Counted from the stretch's first letter, positions 22,638 to 33,375 are shown. The stretch: 64,000 nucleotides of DNA from Hesseltinella vesiculosa (GCA_002104935.1 MCGT01000037.1:62001-126000); one strand, 5' to 3'. Notes: a model not told the origin generated them from the sequence alone. A program made the numbers and translations.

Positions 22638-24478
22638 TCAGCCACGATCCACATCGTAATCCCAGCCCAAAAAGTCTTTGTGGTCTTCAAAGAGACTGAG
22701 CAGCTGTTCGTTCAAGGGGCGGAAGATTTTTTCCAGCCGGTATCGGATGGAAAGGTCCAAGGCATCTTGATCGTCGTCCTTGTTGATAGAGGGAAGCAAA
22801 GGGGAAGACGAAGGAGCAGCATTGCTGGTGGAGGAGGCGGCGGGCATGGTCGCTTCCTCCTCAAGAGCCATGGCAGGCACACGTTGCTGTGGTCGATGAC
22901 GGGTGTTGCTAGAATGGCGATTGCGATGCGTCTGCTGTTGCTGATGCTGCTGTTTCTGATGGTGGTAGTGCTGCTGTTGCAAGATCATGTGGATAAGATC
23001 ATCCGCTTCCTCGGACAGGGGCGTTTCCTGCTGCTGAGCAAGAGCAAGGCGACCGTAGAAATTGAGTTCGGAAAAGTAATCTTCCTGGATACCTAGGAAC
23101 TTGGCCAGGCGCTGGAAGGACATGGATGGATTGTTGATGAAGTCCTCCGTGCGTGTCACGTACAGCTGTGAGGGGCCAAAGTGTTGTAAAAAAGGAACCA
23201 GAGAGTTGTAGTACATGCCTTTGACCAGGCCATCATAGATTTCAAGATGGTGATCTACATATAAAAAAGGGGGGGAGTGAGCATGGACGTTGGGAAAAAG
23301 GCATTGGCCAGTTTACCTTGCTGGTCGGTGATGGTGAGGTTCCAAGAGGCTCGGATATCACTGCTTCGATGGCATCTTAAGAAACTCTCCCAGTCGTTGT
23401 GGGCTCCCGAGGCACGGCAGTGTTCGAGGATGGTCATTTCCAAGTCGATGAGGTCTTCAAAGGAGAGCGAGGGCGAGTCAGCATTGGGCTGCTCATGGTG
23501 TTGCTGTTGCTGCTTGCGTCGGAGGATGGACATTTCACGGATAAACTGAGTGTAGGCTCGGTCGATGGGGTCTCGCAGAATGAAAACCAGCTATGGAGAG
23601 AGAAGTAAGAATGACGTCCTCTTCTAGCATTTGGCCGGGCGTACCTTGACGTGCGGTAGCATTTCCTTGATACGCCGTGCGGTGACAAAGCTTTTGTAGA
23701 GATAGTGAGGTGCATGTTCACCGACGATGACTTGCTGCTTTTCAATATTGGCGAGCTCGCGGTCGGTCAGAAAGGGGAATTGTGACAGGTAGGTTTCAAA
23801 GGCGTCTTTGCCGTTTTTCTGGTCATCGAAGAGGTCGTCGTCCAAGGACGTGACATGCGGCGAGGCTGAGGCGTCCATGGTCCAGGCCACCTGAGGGTGA
23901 TGTTGCAGCTGTTCAAAGATGTACCGGGACCCGCTCATTTCGCTGCCGGCAAAGATGAAGGATGGCACTGGTTTGGCGCAAGTGATGCTCTCTTGTCGAT
24001 CAGATGGCGAAGGGCAATGAGGTGGGTAATACACTAAAGATGCAAGGGAAAAAAAAAAAAGGTAAGACAACCCCCTTTTTCAAAATATAAACTACGCACG
24101 TTTGGGAGGACTGGCAGTGGCATCAAAGAAGCGAGAAGACAGGTAGCCATGCCAGCGCTGCAATGTTCGTTTGGAGACCAGAGAGGCCAGGCTTGTCTTG
24201 CCGCCGTCGGCCTGGAAAATGGAAAGGGGGGTGGTATGAACGATGTAAATGAGGAGCAGCACAAGCATGAATGTAACGAGGCTGAGGGCTTGACAGAGTC
24301 GATATTTAGAGCGGGAGGAAGCATAGTGGCGAGAGCTGTGAGGAGATGAGGTGGATAAAGCTTCATTATCCAAATGAAGTCGTTTTGCTTGCATTCCGGG
24401 CTGCTGTTTCTTTCGCAAGACAGGCGACACAGCTGTTTCAAAGTGGTGGAGCTGATTTTGTTTGAACATGGTCACCAT
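22638..24478 (-). CDS. Type II membrane (Golgi) PAPS-dependent sulfotransferase
   Basis: Predicted carbohydrate sulfotransferase transferring sulfate from PAPS in the Golgi lumen. The start at 24478 (MVTMFKQNQL) was chosen so that a single transmembrane anchor (ALSLVTFMLVLLLIYIVHTT) lies about 60 residues in. The catalytic part starts after an intron: SFIFAGSEMSGSRYIFEQLQ (5'-phosphosulfate loop region, although the usual GxxKxGTT is degenerate), HHPQV, and after another intron LVFILRDPIDRAYTQF, the 3'-phosphate-binding motif with conserved Arg and Ser/Thr position. Further blocks are VKGMYYNSLVPFL and LYVTRTEDFINNPSMSFQRL. A His/Gln-rich insert (about 23000-22850) interrupts the C-terminal region before a final YRLEKIFRPLNEQLLSLF. 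The missing P-loop Lys makes catalysis less certain. Confidence 0.82.
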
Positions 24479-25033
24479 TGCTTTCAACACAATTGAGAAC
24501 AGGTAGCAAGCGCTTTTTGTTGCTGGTGTTGGAAGAGGGTATCGATGACAATAAAGGTGAAGAGAGAGAAAATGCAAAACAAGCCTAAAAAAAAAGTCGA
24601 GAAAAAAAGGGGAAACAAAAAAAATGTGCGTCGATCTTTTTTTTTTAAGCTTGTGACACACATCACATGTTCTGGAACCATCAAATTTATTTAGCACCAG
24701 ATTATTCAACCTGTTTGAACAAAAGCGAATGGGTCATGACACAGAGGCAGGACGGCCTCCTATTCAGGTAGAGGTGGTCATGCATAGCACACGACTCTTT
24801 AGATGTGTGCGCCACGCCTCCTTTGTCTTTGCCCGGTAGGCAGTAAACGAGCGTGTTCGCGGTTGGAACAATCAAGATCGCATCCTAGACCTGTTCTAGA
24901 AACACACCCTACGCCTGTTTAAGATTAAAAATGGCATCTCACTGATCATTAACAAAAAATAAATTAACGTAAGAAGAGGAACATTTATTGCTGGCTAGGG
25001 GTTTTTTTTTTCTTTTTCAAATGAGGGGAGAAT
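24479..25033. other. Intergenic, no gene recognised
   Basis: Upstream region of the sulfotransferase gene and 3' side of the complex I gene. Contains A/T runs. No tRNA or other RNA recognised. Confidence 0.4.
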
Positions 25034-25758
25034 CTAAGAAGAGTACTTTGAGGTATCAACGCCGTGGTTGTTGTGGTTAGCAAAATTGAACCAAGGATAA
25101 GCACCTGTAAGAAAAGGAAGGCAAAGAAGAAGGGAGTTATCAGCCTGGCAGGATTGTTTGGCTCTGGTGGTGCACTTACTGAATTTGAGTTGGGCAAATC
25201 GAGAGTTGCGGGCAGATTCATCTTGAATGTGCTTGGGCATCATGCTTTCACCGTACAAGGGCTTGCCTTCCTTGATCAATTGTTGCATTTCTTCCATGTC
25301 CTTGGCGACTTCACGATCGTTTTCGGTCCAGCCCCAGAAACGCACTGTGAAAGAATAAAATGCTATGAGTATTCTAGCCAAAAAAAAAAAAAAAGGCGGG
25401 CTGGGTGCTTACAGCTGCTGTTTTGGTATGCGTAAAGGAAACCACCAACAGCACCGACAAAAGTAGCAAGACGGAGAGGTCCACGGAGGTGGCGACCGCC
25501 GTTGACAGGGTTGGCTTTTTCTATTGAACCAATTCGAAAAAAAAGAGGGAGGTCAATGCTTTGTTCTTGTAGAGGTCGGATAGAAGGGAGTGGGTCGTGG
25601 TTTGTGGATTACCAAAGGCTAACATGAGACCAGGAGCGGCAGCAGTGCAAGCGGCCATGGCAGCGTAGTCAGAGCCTCGGAAGTAACGCACAACTCGAGA
25701 GAAGTGAGGGTCGGTGTCGATGACAGGATACTGAGTGTTGAATTCTTTGACAGGCATG
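25034..25758 (-). CDS. NADH:ubiquinone oxidoreductase 21 kDa accessory subunit
   Basis: Accessory subunit of mitochondrial respiratory complex I in fungi. The start at 25758 gives MPVKEFNTQYPVIDTDPHFS followed by VVRYFRGSDYAAMAACTAAA, a hydrophobic segment typical of this family. After introns, LRGPLRLATFVGAVGGFLYA gives a second membrane helix. The matrix-facing part follows: VRFWGWTENDREVAKDMEEM, EGKPLYGES and the C-terminal GAYPWFNFANHNNHGVDTSK. Four exons, about 165 residues. The N-terminal Pfam family (NDUFU1/21 kDa) is matched by memory of its pattern. Confidence 0.87.
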
Positions 25759-26118
25759 GTCAAAAAAAAATAGCTGATGGGTACGTTCGAAAAAGTTGGT
25801 AAAACGAGCGAAAAAAAAAAAAAAAAAGAGCGATCAGTCATCACCGTTCAAGTTTGGAAGGAACAATAAAGGTATTGTCATGTCATATGCATCATCAGCA
25901 GTGTATAAAAGCTAGACAAAAGTTGGCCATGGATACTTACAAAGGTCGATGGACAGTGAAGAAAAAAAAAAACGGAGGCGAGTATTTTTTTTTTTTTTTT
26001 TTTTTTTGTTGTTGCAGCTCTTGGATCTCAGCCTTGTGACTTTCAAAAAGCTGGGAAGCGGATTGGATGGATGGAAGAAAACGAACAAAAAAAGGTTTCT
26101 TTATGAAGACTGAAAAAA
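25759..26118. other. Intergenic with homopolymer tracts
   Basis: A run near 25812-25826 and T run at 25986-26007. Nothing recognised. Confidence 0.4.
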
Positions 26119-29036
26119 TTACACAAAGACGGGTGGGTAGAGCACAACGGTCAACCCAATACCACCACGCATGGTCAAGGCTTGGGCTTGAGGCAAACGG
26201 TCACGCAAGGTTGTGAAGGCTGGCATTTGGCCGTCCGTCCAATCATCGTACAGACAAGAAGCCTGGACCCAAGTGGGCTCGGCGCCGTCTTGCCAAACCA
26301 TCTCCCAATCTTGAGGCACGCCGCGCTCGTCCACATAGGCCGAGACATACTGGCGGTTGACGTTGTCTTGGTCAAAAGCCATCACACTGCCTCGGAACTT
26401 GGCTTCTTCCAGGACGGCGTTGGTCTTCAAGTGGCAGAACTGGCTGTGCTGGACGGTCAAGGAGACCCGGGCATGGGTCTTTCCACCCTTTTCTGACTTG
26501 ACCTTGGTCACTTCCAAATCGAACTCGTCCGGGTCCTGGGCATAGCGTGGCCATTGGGCGGTTTCGTATACGCACTTGCGCTGGAAGCCATTGCTGAAAT
26601 CCTGGCAGTCAAGGCCAGCTGCTTGGCTGGATGGAAGATATTTTTGCAGCACTGAGTCCAAGCCTTGGCCTGAGATCAATTCGACCGTCGATACTTTCTG
26701 TGAGACATTGACAAATTGGGTGAACAGAATGCGGTTGGGGGAGCCATCGGCATTGTAAGGCGAGACGGCCAAGCAGCTGATGAACACCAAGAGGAGAGCC
26801 ACCAGCAACACCAGCAAAGGCTGGAGCTTGTCGCGGCTCAAATGCACCCATGGCAGCAATAGCAAAGCGAACATGCCAATGGGCACAGCAACCACCATGT
26901 ACACTTTTTTTTTTTTTAAAAAAAAAAGGGGGGGTGAGACTAGACGCCATTGTACCAAGCCGCGCATCCTTACCAGACAATTCAGGCGTGCCATCGGGAG
27001 AAACGTGGCGCAAGGCGTCCATGGAGAGCAGGCAGATATCGGCTAACAGGATGGTAGGCAGGGCCAATTCCAGAATCATGACCACAGGTCCACGCAAGTG
27101 GGTGACCGAAGGCCAGGTGGACGGATATGTCTTTAACCACCATTGGAAACCATGCGAAAAAACGAGAGAAGCCACAATGGAGGCGAGCAAGTAGATGCTG
27201 ACATAGCCCGACGCCAGCTGCTGTTCATTCAGCACGGTTGCCCAAACGGTCAAACCCCAGGCTAACACTGCCAGGCCGTACAAGGATGTGTGTTGATCAA
27301 GCAAGCCTTCGTGGACTATTTCGATTCGGGACAACACCAATTGTGAAAGCGCCAACCCTGTCAAGGAAGCAACCAAGATGCCAAAGGCCACCATATACAT
27401 GTTACCATACGTCGCCTATCATTCAACGAGTGATCAGCCCTCCTTTTTGTTTAGGGACGCGCTAGCTTACAAAAGGCTTCAATTGGAGCAGGGCAAAGAT
27501 GAACAGGGCGTTGAGAGCAATGATGAACAGGCCAGCCATCAAGACAGCCAAGACACCTTGACCGAGGGTGAGGAAGGATCGGACGGCGGCATGACGCTTG
27601 TTCTCGGCCTGGCGCAAGTGCAGGGCAAACCAGCCAAGCCAAACCAACGGGACAAGTACCAGAGACGTGATGTTAATGATTTGGCTGAGGGTAAAGGAAT
27701 AGACCAGCATGGAGTGGCCGAGGATGTCAAAGTAGATGAAGCGGTCAGAGGTGGCATCATGGACAAGCGAAGGCGTAGCATCCACTTTTCGCATCAAATG
27801 GAGAGCCATGTGACCCATGTGTTGCAGGCTAGAAGGCGTGGTGTGGGCCAAGTCGTCGTTCTGGGTGTGATAATTGGCTCTGGGATTGTAAAAGGCAATA
27901 TCCAAGCCAGGAATACCATATTTTGTGTACACGGTGAAATCGGTGTCACTATGGAGGAGAGGTCATGAGATTTCCCTTTTTTCCATCTCTTTTTAGGCTA
28001 CCTTCGAATCAAGCTGGATTTCAGCATGTCGTTGCCAAAAGGAGTGGCGTGTAAATAGCGCGCGCCAGAGTTGGCCAGGGCCTTGACAGCGGCAAGATTG
28101 GTACTACGGAAGAGGGTTGCTCGGCCACCACTGCCCGTTCCCTCTGGAAAAAGAAAACAAAATCAGCAATGAGGCATTTTTTGGCCAACGGGTTACCGAG
28201 GTCCAAAAAGAGCTTGACAGTGGGAAACCAAGGATGGTTGGCAAAGAGTTGGGCGCCATAAAGGCCGTTTTCTTCAAGGTTGTTGAATAAAAAGATGATG
28301 GTTTGTTCAGGAGGGTGGCTAGCAAAGTAACGAGCCAATTCCAAAGCAGTGGCCACGCCCATGCCATTGTCGGTCACACCGTGCGAGGTGGAGACGCCTA
28401 TCAAAAGAGAGAGCATTGAGCAGCGATTTTTTTGGGGTGGTTGTTGAAGAATGGGGTTGTACCGTCGTAATGGGCATCCACCAAAAAGGCATCTTCCAAG
28501 GAGCCAGACTTTCCGTGAAGTCGGAAGAGGACATTGCGGGATTCCAGAAACAAGTATTCGTCTGCAGGAAAGTCAAATAAATTTGGTACTTCACGAGAAA
28601 AAAAAAAAGACTTACCAGCTACAAGGCGATAGGATTTGGTCACGAGAGTGGTATTGTCCTTGGCAATCACGTCAACCGTGATATCATTTTGCTTGGCAAT
28701 AGCAGCAAGCTGTTCGACTTGATCGGCTATCCAGAGGTAGATATCTTGGTTGCCGATTTGGTTGCCAGAATGGGGCATGTTAAACTTGGTCAGGTAATCA
28801 TTGTAAGCATGGAGGCCAGCAAAGTCTTGTTGATCCTGTGCTTCCACATCGGAGAGGGCACGCGGCAGAACCGATCGGCAATCATAGATTCCCCAGAGAA
28901 ACACAGCCAAGGCAATGAGCGTCCACAAGTAGCATTTGGCGCTGGCCATGCCGCGTTCCAAAGGCTGAGCATGGCCGCGTTCCAATGAGCCATGGGTGCG
29001 TAGCAAAGGCGTCGATTCAGTAGGCGGTGGAGCCAT
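26119..29036 (-). CDS. Vacuolar membrane zinc metalloprotease, peptidase family M28 (PFF1-like)
   Basis: Large multi-pass membrane peptidase of the vacuole. The start at 29036 gives MAPPPTESTPLLRTHGSLER (a PLL sorting-like motif) and the first helix YLWTLIALAVFLWGIY. The lumenal M28 domain shows its zinc ligands in order: VDAHYDG, GVTDNGMGVATALELARY, FLFNNLEENGLYGAQLF, RRDTDFTVY and NYHTQNDDLAHT. About eight transmembrane helices follow (for example SLVLVPLVWLGWFALHL, PTILLADICLLSMDAL and MVVAVPIGMFALLLLPWVHL), then a lumenal C-terminal domain ending VLYPPVFV. Several short introns (near 28595, 28395, 28190-28140, 28000-27950, 27465-27415, 26975-26905) interrupt it, the last with a C-then-T tract adjacent to an A run. 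All metal ligands are present, so activity is expected. Confidence 0.92.
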
Positions 29037-29123
29037 TCTTTTCTGAAAGGATAAAAAAAAGAGTGGGAAAAAAAAGTAAAAAGGCGCAAGAGCGTTTTTT
29101 CAAGGAAAAATTAACCTTTTTGA

Positions 29124-29336
29124 GGCATAAGAAAATCGGTAAGATAGAGATGAAAAATCGGTAAGGTCTATCGTCAGAATCGGTAAGGTCGCACAAGAAA
29201 ATCGGTAAGATAGACCTTACCGATTTCTCCTCTATCTTATTGATTTTCACGTCCATTTTACCGATTTTCTTCTTTACCTTACCGATTCTGACGATAGACC
29301 TTACCGATTTTTCACCTCTATCTTACCGATTTTCTG
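29124..29336. repeat. Left satellite array, ATCGGTAAG units in head-to-head inverted arrangement
   Basis: Four exact ATCGGTAAG 9-mers (29131-29205) are followed by four exact CTTACCGAT copies (29208-29334) plus two variants. The junction is an 11-bp perfect inverted repeat (AAATCGGTAAG / CTTACCGATTT) separated by six bases, so the whole block could fold as a large hairpin. The first half matches the right array (31473-31818) directly; the second half matches it in inverted orientation, with an identical stretch of nearly 60 bp. The block lies about 90 bp upstream of the M28 protease ATG. Confidence 0.95.
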
Positions 29337-30255
29337 TCTGTCTGATTCCACTGGCCAGATCAAGTTGATCATTTACACCTTTTTCCTTAAACAAAGAGTG
29401 ACCAGGCCGGACCAGGTTGACTAAATGATCATTTTGAATGGTGCTATCGCCGTTTTTATGACGTTTGCACCATAATTTTTAGCCTTGTAGAAAAGCGACG
29501 CCATTGGCCAGAGCAAATTGACCAAACGATTGAGCTTTGTTTGATACCGTAAACATCGTAAATGCGACCTTTGCGTAAACATTGCTCATTTTTTTTTGCC
29601 TTGAAGCAAAGGTGGTGGTGACTTAACAATCTGCGGAAATCTTCATGGCCGCAAGGACCGTGTCAAATTCTTGGCATGGCATATGTTCAGAAGCCAGCCG
29701 GACATGATGACTGTCTTGAACGTTTGCCAAATGGTTTGTTGGCTGTGGCAATTCTGTGACACCTGGCTTCAATACCAATGCACTGATGTTCTTTTCAAAG
29801 GTATTGGACCGCATGGAACTGTGCTTTTTTTTTTTTTTTGCACAGCGGTTTTTGCTCAGATTGCTTTGGGACTCCCTGATAAAAATGGCAATTTTTTAGC
29901 TGGTGAATCGGAAGAGCCGAAACGAAACTAATCAAAAGTTAGCTGAGCCATTTTCAACAATCGACGCTATTTTTTCAGGATCATCATCATTCCTTGTTTT
30001 GTGCACTTTTGCTTTTTTTTACGAAACAAAGAGATTGCCATATTCAACTTCCGCAAAGCTGCTTTCTTTTTTTATTTTTCACTAAGAAGCGAAAAAAAAA
30101 AGCGCAGGGCGGGTCTTTATTCGTTGTCACTTCATTGATATTTTGTGAACATTTGCCTGATCGCTTAGAACAAACTCAATTTTGTCAAATGTGGTATGTT
30201 CAGTTTTTATTTTTGACTTTGAAAAAAAGATGATATACTGTGAGGATATGGAAAA
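29337..30255. other. Interior of the array-bounded segment, no gene recognised
   Basis: AT-rich DNA between the left array and the nuclease gene's stop. It holds three diverged copies of a short motif resembling GGCCAGANCAARTTGA (near 29352, 29404 and 29503). Short ORFs (29671-29931 plus, 29623-29814 minus) have no recognised domain. T runs at 29824-29838 and 30066-30080. Confidence 0.5.
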
Positions 30256-31472
30256 TCAATGATTCTTCTTCGATTTGATTTGATTGTAAGTTGCTTTCAG
30301 TGTTGAAGCACTTTTGAATTTTTCATAGTGGCCATTTGCGCGCCCTTGGTCAAAGCATTTCTTCCAATCCATTCGCCCATGATGTTTCATCCATTCTTCT
30401 ATGAACTCTGCAGTAACATCCATGTCCTTTTTCTTGGGTTGGGGCTCGATCCATGGCAATACTTCTACTTGTTGCCTTCCAACAGTTGGATGAACACTTC
30501 CTGGTAAGTCTGGTGGGGTTGACATAGACGGGGTGGTGGTATTTTGTCGCTTGTACTTGTGGAGGCATGTTTCAGTATAAATGACACCTGCACTGGCAAA
30601 TTCGCGTGCCCGTTTCAACGACGGACCATCTTCATCCATCGCTTCCAGGATTCGTTTAAACTGCTTTTGCGTTTGCGCACAGACATCAACCAACACATCG
30701 ACAGTACCCTCGTGGGTGCGGATTTCATGGTCAAGAGCTTCCTTGGCAACGGCATACAACATCTTGACAGTTTCATCGTTTTTGTGATCCAGACCAAGGA
30801 GGGAGCACTGCTGTTTCGTCAACACATATTCCAACGCAACCATGGGGTGAAGAGGGTCGTTCAAATGATCTTCGATGGTGGATGGTGTCATGATGAGATG
30901 CTGCTTTGCCCAATAATCACTTGGTAATTGTTTCAAAAATTCACCCTTATCAGTAGCCTTGAAATCCTTTGTGAGCTCTTCTCTTGTCGTCTTCACGCAG
31001 AGCGTTAAAGCAATTGGGTCAATGTTGTTGAATCTATCGTAAATGTGGTTGCAATACTTTTGAAGCCGGTGAATGAATGATTTGTCAACAACATTTTGTA
31101 TTTCTACAATCACGGGCGGCAGAGTATCTGACGACGACATAATTGGAGCATAAACAATATCTGAGCGACGACCATCAATCCATTCGCAGTTGCGTGGCAC
31201 GTATTGATCTTTTGCATGATTTCCTAGACATAAATTTTTGAGGATTAGTGACGGGCATTCTCTTCTAGGTACTTCTTGTCTTAAACAGCTCACCAACAAC
31301 CGTTTCCAAAATAAAGTTCATCACTCGTGTGTCCTCAAGCATTGTTTTTGACATGAGATCGGTTCCTGGTTTATGTTGCGGTGGAATTAAAAAGCTAAAG
31401 AGATTGTAATCTTTAAAATCGTGAGTTCAAAGAAAAAAAAAAAAACGGGTTACCTGGCTCCGTTTCAGTCAT
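30256..31472 (-). CDS. PD-(D/E)XK nuclease-like protein (Rpn/PDDEXK_2 type), possibly element-encoded
   Basis: Three exons: 31454-31472, 31294-31410 and 30256-31223, with frame-consistent introns of 43 and 70 nt, giving 367 residues starting MTETEPDYNLFSFLIPP. The N-terminal half matches the layout of Rpn-type recombination-promoting nucleases/transposase-like PD-(D/E)XK proteins. Asp67 is in GRRSDIVYAP, Glu86-x-Gln88 in PPVIVEIQ, and RLQKYCNHIY supplies the RxxxY helix. The middle is helical. The last 49 residues (319-367) form a separate module, WMKHHGRMDWKKCFDQGR ... STLKATYNQI, also found in the broken gene at 39.2-40.1 kb. The ATG touches the right satellite array, so the array is its promoter/5' leader. 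Function is inferred from motifs only; DNA cleavage in mobilisation is one possibility, a domesticated or host-defence nuclease another. Confidence 0.72.
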
Positions 31473-31818
31473 CAGAATCGATAAGGTGGGCAATGAAAAT
31501 CGGTAAGGTGGCATAAGAAAATCGGTAAGATAGAGATGAAAAATCGGTAAGGTCTATCGTCACAATCGGTAAGGTGGCACAAGAAAATCGGTAAGATAGA
31601 GGTGAAAAATCGGTAAGGTCTATCGTCAGAATCGGTAAGGTGGCACAAGAAAATCGGTAAGATAGAGTTGAAAATCGGTAAGGTCTATCGTCAGGATCGG
31701 TAAGGTGGCACAAGAAAATCGGTAAGATAGAGTTGAAAATCGGTAAGGTCTATCGTCAGGATCGGTAAGGTGGCACAAGAAAATCGGTAAGATAGAGGTG
31801 AAAAATCGGTAAGGTCTA
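31473..31818. repeat. Right satellite array, ATCGGTAAG higher-order repeat (period 65-66 bp)
   Basis: Fifteen exact ATCGGTAAG 9-mers plus one variant (ATCGATAAG) in direct orientation. They are organised as a higher-order unit of 65-66 bp made of three subunits of 19-25 bp. The subunits are distinguished by their tails: GATAGAGRTG, GTCTATCGTCAG and GTGGCACAAG. About four full units plus partial units at each end are present. No unique spacers exist, so this is not a CRISPR. The array is free of stops in one or more minus-strand frames, so peptide-like translations arise, but these are repeat artefacts. Confidence 0.97.
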
Positions 31819-32393
31819 AGACAGCAGGAAAAATAGAAAAAGCCATTGCTCTCCAAAAAAGCAAGGACCAACACGCACTGGCAAAAGGCGCAGATAAGCG
31901 GGAGGCGTAGTGAGATGGCGTGTGGTCCTTGGTAGCCATCTTGGACGGAGGATCGCCAGCAAGTCAAGGAGAGAAGGCGATGGTTAGCAGGGTGCAGCTG
32001 AAAGGGCCGAAACAGCGCCAGTGACCAGCATGTCACGTGCAGAAGAATCAACGATGGCTTTTTCTACTTAGTCCAACGATGTCTGTCATCATCATGTCAT
32101 CCTTGAAACCATATGAAGAAACAACTGTCCATGTTACCAAGGATACACTTGGTTGAAAGTGGGTTGACTATACAAATTGGGGATTTATTTGGTTTTTGCT
32201 CGAGGACTGAGCACAGTTGGGGGAAAAAGTTGAAATGTACAAGAAAGGGGGCAAATAAGAAGAAAGTAAATGCACTGGATTATATGAACGAGAAGGGAAG
32301 ATGATGCAAGCTGGCCAAAGCAGTCGAGAGGCGGAAGGAGATGGGTGAGGAGGGAAGGATGCACATGGAAAGAGTAGGGAACAAGAGGCAGGA
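31819..32393. other. Intergenic, no gene recognised
   Basis: Contains a short imperfect inverted repeat around 31858-31930 (AGCAAGGACCAACACGC and GCGTGTGGTCCTTGGT) and a CACGTG E-box near 32033. A minus frame starting MATKDHTPSHYAS runs into the array and is not accepted as a gene. Confidence 0.45.
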
Positions 32394-33375
32394 CTAGGAA
32401 GACGGCCCTTGATAGTCTTTCATAGCCAAGTCATTTTCGTTCTCTTCTATAAACCTTTCAAAAGAATGAGTGCATGGAACTCTTCAAAAATCGATGCTTA
32501 CTTGAGAATGTCCAGAAAAGTGGCACGAAGGTATTCACAGGTCGACTGGTCGACATTTGATTGGTGGATCAGCAGCGGTAGCTCGACTAGAAGAAGAAGA
32601 GAGGTTGAGCTCGGCTCATGAGCCATCGCACCTTACCAAAGAGTCGCAGGAAATGTTCCAACCCATAGATATCGGTCAACTCCTTATCAGGATAAGAACC
32701 ATGGATATTATCGTACTGTTTCCGTTCTGATCGATAGAGTAGCATTGTGTTGAGTGAATGGTTGAAGTAGAGTTTCAAGCCTTGAATCGTTTGCTCCACC
32801 ATTTCGTCGTGACTACGGATGAGAAGGGTTCATTTATGTTCTGTCATACTTCATGCAGTCCATCTCCTTTTTTTTGCCTTCCCCTTTTTTCAATCACGGT
32901 CGTTTTTGGCCACGTCAAATCACCAAAACACGCGCCACGCTTTTTGTTCTTACCTCTTTCTATTCTTCAAGTACCGGTTTAAAATATCTGTCACCGTCAT
33001 GGTCGATGGTAGCTTCACCACCTAGAATAAAATCAATAAACATTGGCCATGATCAAAAAAAAAAAAAAAAAAATCTCACGCCAAGCTTGGCTTTGGTTTT
33101 TCTTACCTGGTGTGCTTTGTTAATTGATTCCCAATCATCAATGAGCAATCCTTTCAATGTCTTTGGCATAGCCAAGCGAAATGCCGGTTCATTCTGCTTG
33201 TCTTCCTGCCGATTCAAGCCAAGTGTCAATAAGCAAATCAATAAAACAATCATCAAAAAGCAGTGTGCATGTTTTGACTTACTGTTTTGATATCAACACT
33301 TGCATCGCGCGTCCGCTTTCGTCCACGGGTGTCCAGAGTGTCATTGGATTTCGCCGATTTCCGTTTGGGTTGCAT
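32394..33375 (-). CDS. MRG-domain protein (MRG15/Eaf3 family) without a chromodomain
   Basis: Chromatin adaptor of the MORF4-related family, which scaffolds NuA4 acetyltransferase and Rpd3S deacetylase complexes. The start at 33375 gives a basic, NLS-like N-terminus (MQPKRKSAKS ... RGRKRTRD). After an intron the MRG domain runs to the C-terminus: PKTLKGLLIDDWESINKAHQ, VVKLPSTMTVTDILNRYLK, EMVEQTIQGLKLYFNHSLNT, MLLYRSERKQYDNIHG, TDIYGLEHFLRLF, VELPLLIHQSNVDQ and FIEENENDLAMKDYQ. Six exons, all with short GT-AG introns. The N-terminal chromodomain that reads H3K36 methylation in Eaf3/MRG15 is absent; upstream DNA to 33850 shows no matching exon. This resembles the short MRGX/MORF4 form and may be a second paralogue. 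Confidence 0.88.

Noticed and set aside
24760..24960. tRNA or structured RNA upstream of the complex I gene
   Set aside because: Short GC-rich inverted segments are present but no cloverleaf, A-box or B-box could be placed.
31473..31818. CRISPR array
   Set aside because: Units are contiguous diverged subunits of one satellite with no unique spacers, and the host is a eukaryote.
31465..32051. Minus-strand ORFs of 82-141 codons encoding repeated LTDF/YRFS peptides
   Set aside because: They are translations of the satellite array, which happens to lack stops in these frames; no homologous protein or start context.
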